DNA from: Mixta calida | GTDB lineage: Bacteria > Pseudomonadota > Gammaproteobacteria > Enterobacterales > Enterobacteriaceae | NCBI RefSeq assembly: GCF_002953215.1 | Contig: NZ_CP026378.1 | Location: 3,516,540-3,580,539 of the forward strand | Reading direction: 5' to 3' | Length of the DNA stretch: 64,000 nt | Shown here: positions 57,948 to 64,000 of the stretch, piece by piece | How the letters are laid out: each line of letters starts with the position of its first letter | How positions within the stretch are numbered: position 1 is the stretch's first letter | Translations under genes and position numbers: made by a program | Notes under the pieces: model-generated | Database searches by the model: none | What the model was told of the DNA's origin: nothing | The model's input: only the letters and a program-made list of their open reading frames with translations

Positions 57948-59375
57948 TTATTTTGCTTCATCATTCAGCGTCAGGGTAAGCTGACGACTGTCTCGTAGCT
58001 GACGATACCAGCGCGCCGACTTCTTCATCCGCCGCTGGCGCCGGTTCTCTAAATCGATCTCAACCAGGCCGTAACGATTTTTAAACGCATTCATCGGGGA
58101 AACGTTATCGGTAAACGACCACAGCATATAACCCTGACAGTTAATCCCCGCCTCGCGCGCGCGCAGCGCCTCATACAGATGTTCGGCGATAAAGTCGATG
58201 CGGTAATCGTCCTGAATCTCGCCCGATGCGTCCCTGAACTGCGCTTCGTTTTCAATTCCCATGCCGTTTTCCGCGATAAACCAGGGAAAATTGCCATACT
58301 CGTCGCGCATTCTTTGCGCCATCGACGCCACGATGCGCGGCGCGATCTCCCAGCCGCGCGAGCGGTTCATGCGGCGTCCCGGCAGCTCAAAAGGTTCGTA
58401 GTAATAAGCGGGATGGAAAGGCGTTTCCGGGTGCCAGGCGCGGGACGGCGCCTTCACCCGATGCGGATAATAGAGATTCAGCCCCACTTCATCGACGCGG
58501 TTCTCGGCGATCAGCGCCAGATCCGCCGCGCTGTAGCGCCACTGCACCTGATGCTGCGCCAGCAGCTGTAACAGCGCCGCCGGATACCCGCCCTTGATAG
58601 CCGGATCGAGAAACACCCGGTTGTAGAACAGATCGTAGATCTCCGCCGCCCGGCGATCGTGCGGCGCGTCAGAGCGCGGCCAGGTCACCTCTGGATTTAA
58701 AATCGTGCCGATGCTGCCCGCATAGCCGCGATCGCGGAATAGCCTGACGACACGCGCGGTCGCCAGATTTTTATGGTGATTCCACTGCATCCAGGTCGAC
58801 GTGCTCTGGTGATAAGGCCAGCGCAGCGCATCCAGATAGACGCGGGTTTGCACTACAATCGGCTCGTTAAACACGAACCAGCGCCTGACCTTGCCGGCGT
58901 AGCGCGCAAATACCTTCTCCGCGTAGAGCAGGAACAGATCAACCACCACGGAAGAACTCCAGCCGCCATACTTTTCCAGCAGCGCCGCCGGCAGCTCGTA
59001 ATGCTCCAGACACAGCATCGGCTCGATATCGTTGGCGCGCATCTCATCCAGCAACGCGTCGTAATAGCGCGCGTAATCTTCATCCACCTCGGCGGTTTCA
59101 TAATCCAGCAGGAAACGCGACCAGTTGATCGAGGTGCGATAATGCGTCAGCCCGCTGGCTTTCATCAGCGCCACATCCTCCCGGTAGCGGTTGATAAAAT
59201 CGGTCGCTACTGCCGGGCCGTAGCCGTTATGCCACACCTGGCGATCCTGCTGATACCAGGCGTCGAGATAAGAATCCTGCCCCGTCTTCTTGCCGTGCCA
59301 GCCTTCGGTTTGCCAGGCAGAGGCCGCCGCGCCAAGGATAAAATCGGGCGGAATCGCGATGGTGACGTTGCTCAT
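57948..59375 (-). CDS. 6-phospho-beta-glucosidase (GH1)
   Basis: 475 residues, glycoside hydrolase family 1. The acid/base Glu171 is in FNEPIV, the nucleophile Glu369 in IAENGMG. The N-terminal FILGAAASAWQTEG and the C-terminal YGLVEIDLENRRQRRMKKSA cut are conserved. It would hydrolyse phosphorylated aryl-glucosides or cellobiose released by the adjacent PTS. The start overlaps the IIC stop (ATGA). The exact sugar cannot be read from sequence. Confidence 0.92.
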   Translation of the reverse strand: MSNVTIAIPPDFILGAAASAWQTEGWHGKKTGQDSYLDAWYQQDRQVWHNGYGPAVATDFINRYREDVALMKASGLTHYRTSINWSRFLLDYETAEVDEDYARYYDALLDEMRANDIEPMLCLEHYELPAALLEKYGGWSSSVVVDLFLLYAEKVFARYAGKVRRWFVFNEPIVVQTRVYLDALRWPYHQSTSTWMQWNHHKNLATARVVRLFRDRGYAGSIGTILNPEVTWPRSDAPHDRRAAEIYDLFYNRVFLDPAIKGGYPAALLQLLAQHQVQWRYSAADLALIAENRVDEVGLNLYYPHRVKAPSRAWHPETPFHPAYYYEPFELPGRRMNRSRGWEIAPRIVASMAQRMRDEYGNFPWFIAENGMGIENEAQFRDASGEIQDDYRIDFIAEHLYEALRAREAGINCQGYMLWSFTDNVSPMNAFKNRYGLVEIDLENRRQRRMKKSARWYRQLRDSRQLTLTLNDEAK

Positions 59376-60718
59376 GACGGCTCCTTAAGGCTGGCCAGCT
59401 CCGGCTGCATCGCTTTCGCTTCGGCGGCCTCGGCGCGGCGCGCGGCGATTTTCACAAACGGCAGATAGATCAGCACCGACACCATGATGCAGACCAGCTG
59501 CGTCACCACCGCGCCCATCGAACCGGCGGTCGACAGCCAGGCGTTGATAATCGGCGGCGTAGTCCAGGGCACCATCACCACCGCCTTGCCGGCAAAGCCG
59601 GTGAGCGTGGCGAAATAGCCGATAGTGCCGGTCACCAGCGGCGTAATAATGAAAGGAATAGCAAGGATCGGATTAAGCATGATCGGCATGCCGAAGATTA
59701 CCGGCTCGTTGATATTGAACAGCCCCGGCCCGAAAGAGAGCTTGGCGATTTCCCGCATCTCTTTACGTTTGGTCGCCAGCATCACCGCCGTCAACAGCCC
59801 GATGGTTAGTCCCGATCCGCCAATGCTCATATAGACATCCCAGAACGGCATGGTAATGATGTTCGGCACCTCTTTGCCCTGCTCGAAAGCATTCATATTC
59901 ACCAGAATCGCTCCCAACAGCAGTGGCTCGCGGATCGGCTTGATCATCTGGTTACCGTGAATGCCGATCACCCAGAACAGCTGCGCTACGAACATCAGCA
60001 GCAGAATGCCCCACAGACTTTGCACCACCGATTCCAGCGGCTGCTGCACCACGCGATAAACCGCGTCGTAAAGGTACATTCCGCTCGCCTGATGGAACAC
60101 AAAGCCGAAAGTGGCGATCGCGGATACGGTGATGATCGCCGGGATCAGCGCGGAAAACGAGGCGGAGACGTTCGGCGGCACGGTATCGGGCATTTTGATT
60201 TTCAGCCGCTCGACGTTCTCCAGCCGACAGTAGATCTCTACCGAAAGAATGGCGATAAACATGCCAAGAAACAGGCTTTTGGTGTCGGAAAACTGCTTCG
60301 CCAGCACGTCGGTCACCAGATGCATCTGCCCGTCGACCATCATTTGCAGCGTGGTCGGCGTCACCGAAATAAAGCAGATGATCGCCAGCAGGCCGGGAAA
60401 CAGCGTTTTAATGCCGTTGATGCGTCCCAGCTCAATGCCGATAAGAAAGACCGCGCCGATATTGAGGAAGCTTAGCGTGGCGTAGTTAATACTGGTGGTG
60501 ATGGGCTTGAGATCGGCGAGGAAAGCGAGCGCGGGAAAACTGGCGAGGCCGTTTTTCGCATCCAACACCATATTGGAAATCAATACTGAAAAGGCGCCGA
60601 CGATAATTACCGGCATCAGCGTAATGAAAGAGGCTTTAATCGCCATAATGTAACGGTAGCTGTTAAAGCGCGTGGCGAAGCTTCCCAGAGCGTCAATCAA
60701 TCGATCCTGTAGAGACAT
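59372..60718 (-). CDS. PTS lactose/cellobiose-type enzyme IIC (membrane permease)
   Basis: 448 residues from the ATG at 60718 (MSLQDRLIDALGSFATRFNS); an in-frame ATG at 60787 would add 23 residues lying in the operator region. ChbC/CelB-type with about ten membrane segments. The glucose-binding region FNINEPVIFGMPIMLNPIL (about residue 340) and IGIHGNQMIKPIREPLLLGA are family hallmarks. It is first in the minus-strand unit, divergent from the IIA gene. Confidence 0.93.
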   Translation of the reverse strand: MSLQDRLIDALGSFATRFNSYRYIMAIKASFITLMPVIIVGAFSVLISNMVLDAKNGLASFPALAFLADLKPITTSINYATLSFLNIGAVFLIGIELGRINGIKTLFPGLLAIICFISVTPTTLQMMVDGQMHLVTDVLAKQFSDTKSLFLGMFIAILSVEIYCRLENVERLKIKMPDTVPPNVSASFSALIPAIITVSAIATFGFVFHQASGMYLYDAVYRVVQQPLESVVQSLWGILLLMFVAQLFWVIGIHGNQMIKPIREPLLLGAILVNMNAFEQGKEVPNIITMPFWDVYMSIGGSGLTIGLLTAVMLATKRKEMREIAKLSFGPGLFNINEPVIFGMPIMLNPILAIPFIITPLVTGTIGYFATLTGFAGKAVVMVPWTTPPIINAWLSTAGSMGAVVTQLVCIMVSVLIYLPFVKIAARRAEAAEAKAMQPELASLKEPS

Positions 60719-60781
60719 AAGCAGATACCTCAGGGTAAGTGAGTATGCGTCCCGCTGTCGTAACCCTACCTTTCCCTGATA

Positions 60782-60886
60782 TGGCATACCAAAATTAACT
60801 TAATGACGCTTTTTTTCTGTGAGCGTCAACGCAGTTCGCTTATTTGGTATTCCAATATGATGATTAACCCAAATCCGGTATACCAA
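60782..60886. promoter_or_regulatory. Three UxuR/ExuR-type operator palindromes in the divergent PTS control region
   Basis: TGGCATACCA (60782-60791), TTGGTATTCCAA (60844-60855) and CGGTATACCA (60876-60885) all fit the TGGTATACCA core of FadR-family UxuR/ExuR sites. Centres are 63 and 31 bp apart, close to six and three helical turns, which would put repressors on one face. They lie between the IIC and IIA starts, so one regulator could control both directions. The link to the regulator at 56774 is inference. Confidence 0.7.
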
Positions 60887-60900
60887 TAACAGAGGTGAGT

Positions 60901-61209
60901 ATGGATTTTGAACAGACCGTCATGGAGTTGCTGATTAACGCAGGCGAAGCCCGCTCCCATGCGATGAGCGCGATCCAGCTGGCGCGCAAGCGTCAGTGGC
61001 AGGAAGCGGATGCGGCGCTGGCCGCTTCGGCGGAGGCGTCGAAGGCGGCGCATCATATCCAGACGCAGCTTATCGGCGCAGATGAAGGAGAAGGGAAACT
61101 GCGAGTGACGCTGATCCTGGTGCATGCCCAGGATCATCTGATGAACGCCATGCTGTGCCGGGATCTGGCGGAAGAGATCGTGTTGCTGCGCAAAGAGCTG
61201 CTGGCCTGA
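60901..61209 (+). CDS. PTS lactose/cellobiose-type enzyme IIA
   Basis: 102 residues from the ATG at 60901 with AGAGG upstream; a GTG at 60895 is possible. LacF/ChbA-type helical trimer protein. The phosphorylated His is in LVHAQDHLM (His75 or His79). It is split from IIB/IIC onto the other strand and faces the shared operator region. It probably receives phosphate from HPr and delivers it to the IIB at 57619. Confidence 0.92.
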   Translation: MDFEQTVMELLINAGEARSHAMSAIQLARKRQWQEADAALAASAEASKAAHHIQTQLIGADEGEGKLRVTLILVHAQDHLMNAMLCRDLAEEIVLLRKELLA

Positions 61210-61243
61210 CGTACAGCGAGGCGGCGCCATCGCTGAGTCAGGC
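61204..61243. other. Large hairpin at the end of the IIA gene
   Basis: Nested stems GCCTGAC / GTCAGGC and CAGCGA / TCGCTG enclose GGCGGCGCCA. The hairpin includes the IIA stop codon and has no T run. It may act as an mRNA-end stabiliser or Rho-region structure between convergent IIA and lysA. Confidence 0.5.
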
Positions 61244-61310
61244 AGGTAAAAGGTGCGGGATTTACTCTCAGACGCTCCGCGGCCGCGCTGGCCGCCGAGC
61301 GATATTGATG

Positions 61311-62561
61311 TTACATCTCCAGCGCCAACAGCTCCTGGATCGTCTGCTGACGACGAATTTCATGCGCCTCGCCGCCGTCGAACAGCACTTCCGGGATCAG
61401 CGGACGGCTGTTGTAGTTTGAGGACATCGAGGCGCCGTAGGCGCCGGTATCATGAAACACCAGATAGTCGCCCGGCGTCACGGCGGGAAGCTGACGGGTT
61501 TCCACCTTACCACCTTCCAGCTGGGTAAAGACGTCGCCCGATTCGCACAGCGGCCCCGCCACCACCGTTTCGCGCAGCTCGCGCGATGCGGCGTCCTTAT
61601 CGGCGGCCAGCAGTGAAATATGGTGATAGCTGCCATACATAGCCGGACGCATCAAATCGCTAAAGCCTGCGTCCACCAGCGCAAAATGGCGGCTGCCCAT
61701 GTTTTTTACCGCGCGCACCTGCGCCACCAGCACGCCCGCCTCCGCCGCTAAAAAGCGGCCCGGTTCGATCTCCAGCTTTACCGGATGGCCCAGATGCGCG
61801 GCGATGCGTTCGCGGGCGCGGTGCCAGAGGCTGTAATAGTGCTGCGTATCGATCGCTTCTTCGCCGTAGCGATAGGGAACAGAAAGCCCGCCGCCAGCGG
61901 AGATAGCCTGAATATCCTGATCCAGCGCGATCGCCTGGCTGACCATCGCCTCGCAGACCTGTTCCAGATGCGCGTAATCCACGCCCGATCCGATATGCAT
62001 ATGGATGCCCACCAGCGTCAGGCCATGCTGCTGAATCGCCTGGAGCGCCTGCGGCAGATCGTCATGCCAGATGCCGTGCTTGCTGTTCTCGCCGCCGGTG
62101 TTGGTTTTCTGGCTGTGGCCGTGGCCGAAGCCGGGGTTGACGCGTAGCCAGACCGGATGGCCCTTCGAGCGCGCGCCGAGCTGATGCAGCATATCCACCG
62201 AACCGGCGTTGACCGGAATACGCAGCTCCGCCACGCGCGCCAGCGTCGGTTCGTCCAGCAGATCGGCGGTGAAAACGATCTCGTCGCCGCCCGCCTTAAA
62301 GCCCGCGGCCAGCGCCCGCTCAATCTCGCCCAGCGATACCGAATCGACCTTTACGCCCGCCTCACGCATCAGCCGCAGAATATGAATATTGGAGCAGGCT
62401 TTCTGTGCGAAGCGCACCACGTCGAACTGCCGCAGCTGCGCGATGCGATCGCGGATAATATCGGCATCGTAGGCCCAGAACGGCCCGGTGTAGCGTTGGG
62501 TCAGCGTTAACAGGTTAGCGGCATTCAGGGCGCTGTCGGAATTATTTAGCGGACGTGGCAT
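61311..62561 (-). CDS. lysA: LysA, diaminopimelate decarboxylase
   Basis: 416 residues (E. coli 420) from the ATG at 62561, with AAGGAG upstream. Last step of lysine synthesis: meso-DAP to L-lysine with PLP. The PLP Lys54 lies in VRFAQKACSN; the phosphate loop is GGGLSVPY; the second active site has CESGDVF. A longer open frame continues upstream across lysR but is not homologous. It is divergent from lysR, its activator. Confidence 0.97.
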   Translation of the reverse strand: MPRPLNNSDSALNAANLLTLTQRYTGPFWAYDADIIRDRIAQLRQFDVVRFAQKACSNIHILRLMREAGVKVDSVSLGEIERALAAGFKAGGDEIVFTADLLDEPTLARVAELRIPVNAGSVDMLHQLGARSKGHPVWLRVNPGFGHGHSQKTNTGGENSKHGIWHDDLPQALQAIQQHGLTLVGIHMHIGSGVDYAHLEQVCEAMVSQAIALDQDIQAISAGGGLSVPYRYGEEAIDTQHYYSLWHRARERIAAHLGHPVKLEIEPGRFLAAEAGVLVAQVRAVKNMGSRHFALVDAGFSDLMRPAMYGSYHHISLLAADKDAASRELRETVVAGPLCESGDVFTQLEGGKVETRQLPAVTPGDYLVFHDTGAYGASMSSNYNSRPLIPEVLFDGGEAHEIRRQQTIQELLALEM

Positions 62562-62672
62562 CGGGATTCTCCTTAAACTTTCCCCTATTACGCCATAGCG
62601 CCTTTTTGCTGAAAAATATCTGTTTCTGCGGAGTCTATGCAAATATGATATGGGTTTTACAGGGAGGCGGCG

Positions 62673-63593
62673 ATGGCGAACGTGACTCATCGACATATCG
62701 AAATCTTTCACGCGGTGATGACCAGCGGCAACCTGACCGCCGCCGCTGAGCTGCTGCATACCTCGCAGCCCACCGTCAGCCGCGAGCTGGCGCGCTTTGA
62801 GAAGGTCATTGGCCTGCGCCTGTTCGAGCGGGTGCGCGGACGGCTGCATCCCACCGTACAGGGGCTGCGGCTGTTTGAAGAGGTGCAACGCTCCTGGTAC
62901 GGTCTCGACCGCATTATCAGCGCGGCGGAGGGGCTGCGGCAGTTTCGCCAGGGCGAGCTTTCCATCGCCTGCCTGCCGGTTTTCTCGCAGTCGCTGCTGC
63001 CGCCGCTCTGTCAGCCGTTTCTGCAACGCTATCCCGATCTCAGCCTGAATATTATTCCGCAGGAGTCGCCGCTGCTGGAAGAGTGGCTCTCCGCGCAGCG
63101 CCACGATCTGGGCCTGACCGAAACCCACGTCACGCCCGCCGGCACCGAGCGCATTGAACTGCTGACGTTAAACGAGGTTTGCGTACTGCCCGCACAGCAT
63201 CCGCTGGCGGCGCGACGGGTGCTGACGCCGCAGGATTTCGCCGGGGAGAGCTACATCAGCCTTTCGCGTTCCGACAGCTATCGTCAGCTGCTCGACGCGC
63301 TGTTCCATGAACAGGGCGTACAGCGCAGGATGGTGATGGAAACGCACAGCGCGGCGTCAGTCTGCGCGATGGTGCGCGCGGGAGTGGGCATTTCAGTGGT
63401 GAATCCGCTGACGGCGCTTGATTATGCCGCCAGCGGCGTAGTGATACGACGTTTCAGCGTCGAAGTGCCCTTTACCGTCAGCCTGATTCGACCGCTGCAT
63501 CGTCCGGCTTCCGCGCTGGTGAACGCCTTCAGCCAGCATCTGCAGAAAGAGGCCGCGCAGTTTCGCATCAAGCTTAACGCCCAGCTTGATTAA
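62673..63593 (+). CDS. lysR: LysR, activator of lysA
   Basis: 306 residues (E. coli 311), the founding LysR-type regulator. The helix-turn-helix has SGNLTAAAELLHTSQPTVSR at about residues 18-37, and the effector domain follows. It activates the divergent lysA when diaminopimelate is present and lysine is low. The 111-nt lysA-lysR interval should hold the shared operator. Confidence 0.96.
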   Translation: MANVTHRHIEIFHAVMTSGNLTAAAELLHTSQPTVSRELARFEKVIGLRLFERVRGRLHPTVQGLRLFEEVQRSWYGLDRIISAAEGLRQFRQGELSIACLPVFSQSLLPPLCQPFLQRYPDLSLNIIPQESPLLEEWLSAQRHDLGLTETHVTPAGTERIELLTLNEVCVLPAQHPLAARRVLTPQDFAGESYISLSRSDSYRQLLDALFHEQGVQRRMVMETHSAASVCAMVRAGVGISVVNPLTALDYAASGVVIRRFSVEVPFTVSLIRPLHRPASALVNAFSQHLQKEAAQFRIKLNAQLD

Positions 63594-63613
63594 AAGCGCG
63601 GATCGGGCTGTTG

Positions 63614-64000
63614 TCACCCTAACAGCAGCAGGCAGGATAAGTCATCGCCACCGTTTATTTTATTAATGGCCTGATCAAGTTTATCCTTCATATGCAAAGT
63701 GTGATTGATATATTGATGATAATCCGCAATCAGCTGCATCACATCTTCCTGTTTGATCTCCTGTTGCAGCGATTTTATCGAAAATGAAAGCTTCAGGAAA
63801 AAGTAATCCATCACGATACGGTAATAAATTCGCATTATTTGAGAGATATCCCTGCCGGGAAAACAGCTTGTATAAAGCTGGTAGTGTAAATAGTTGCGAA
63901 GCACATGCGGCTCCGCCAGGCATGAAGTGGCGCGAAGCTGCCGCCATTGATGATTAATGCCTGCGAACTTCTCATTAACGTTGATAACTTCAGCATTTTC
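63614..64000 (-). CDS. Unfinished gene, C-terminal part only (possibly FliB-like)
   Basis: The minus-strand frame is open from the window edge to the TAA at 63614-63616, giving at least 128 residues; the start is outside. The visible part reads NHQWRQLRATSCLAEPHVLR, NYLHYQLYTSCFPGRDISQI and, near the end, HQYINHTLHMKDKLDQAINK. The pattern of an EPHVLRNYL-type helix, an aromatic-rich membrane-like stretch and a His near the end reminds me of the C-terminus of flagellin lysine-N-methylase FliB, but this is weak. It is more AT-rich than lysR, which fits an accessory gene. Confidence 0.6.
   Translation of the reverse strand, partial: ENAEVINVNEKFAGINHQWRQLRATSCLAEPHVLRNYLHYQLYTSCFPGRDISQIMRIYYRIVMDYFFLKLSFSIKSLQQEIKQEDVMQLIADYHQYINHTLHMKDKLDQAINKINGGDDLSCLLLLG

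Noticed and set aside
62562..62672. Lysine riboswitch before lysA
   Set aside because: The lysA-lysR gap is only 111 nt with no room for a lysine aptamer; LysR control explains regulation.
61311..63128. 605-codon version of LysA
   Set aside because: The extra N-terminal part is antisense to lysR and non-homologous; the ATG at 62561 has a good ribosome site and matches LysA.

Overview
The window is a stretch of chromosome from a gamma-proteobacterium of the order Enterobacterales. Gene order and protein similarity follow the E. coli ppnN-to-lysR segment closely: ppnN, xni, rlmM-ygdD-gcvA/gcvB-ygdI-csdA-csdE-tcdA-mltA-tRNA-fMet-amiC-argA-recD-recB-ptrA-recC-ppdC-ygdB-ppdB-ppdA, thyA-lgt-ptsP-rppH-mutH-ygdQ-ygdR-tas, lplT-aas, galR, lysA-lysR. 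The high GC content, the missing sdaCB genes between ppnN and xni, and the particular insertions suggest the Pantoea/Erwinia/Mixta group (Erwiniaceae). That placement is inference from memory, not a search.

Layout. 1-13.7 kb holds housekeeping genes on both strands: QueF tail, ppnN, xni, a YhfL-type lipoprotein, two adjacent hexanucleotide arrays downstream of rlmM, gcvA with the GcvB sRNA, the csdA/csdE sulfur-transfer pair (csdA carries a one-base frameshift), mltA, two initiator tRNAs, amiC, an ERIC element and argA. 13.7-27.4 kb is one long minus-strand block: a type IV pilin-like set (ppdA-ppdB-ygdB-ppdC) followed by recC-ptrA-recB-recD. Between ppdA and thyA sits an inserted plus-strand cassette (27.7-34.7 kb): an RpiR-type regulator, a VanX/DdpX D-Ala-D-Ala dipeptidase and a complete five-gene peptide ABC importer (ddpABCDF type). 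34.6-42.9 kb returns to the core: thyA-lgt, ptsP-rppH, the mutH/rppH intergenic region with DnaA boxes and an IHF site (the DARS2 locus), mutH, ygdQ, ygdR and tas.

After tas the core order is interrupted repeatedly. A membrane-anchored PD-(D/E)XK-like nuclease lies between tas and lplT. After aas come a decayed orphan hcp (type VI secretion) gene and a second decayed reading frame, a second FtsI/PBP3-type transpeptidase preceded by a single OmrA/B-family sRNA, and a frameshifted BisC-like molybdoenzyme. galR follows with a near-perfect operator, then a short-chain dehydrogenase, a gene-free 0.9 kb carrying three families of tandem repeats, and a beta-glucoside PTS/6-phospho-beta-glucosidase cluster. 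That cluster has a UxuR/ExuR-like regulator and three matching palindromes in its divergent control region. lysA and lysR follow, and the window ends inside an unfinished minus-strand gene.

No single large undescribed system is obvious. The best leads are the nuclease/transmembrane protein, the paired hexamer arrays, the 46/31/37-bp repeat cluster, the Omr sRNA set directly upstream of the PBP3 paralogue, and the RpiR-ddp cassette. Two core-like genes are broken by one missing base in a short C run on the coding strand, so sequencing error must be excluded before either is called a true pseudogene.
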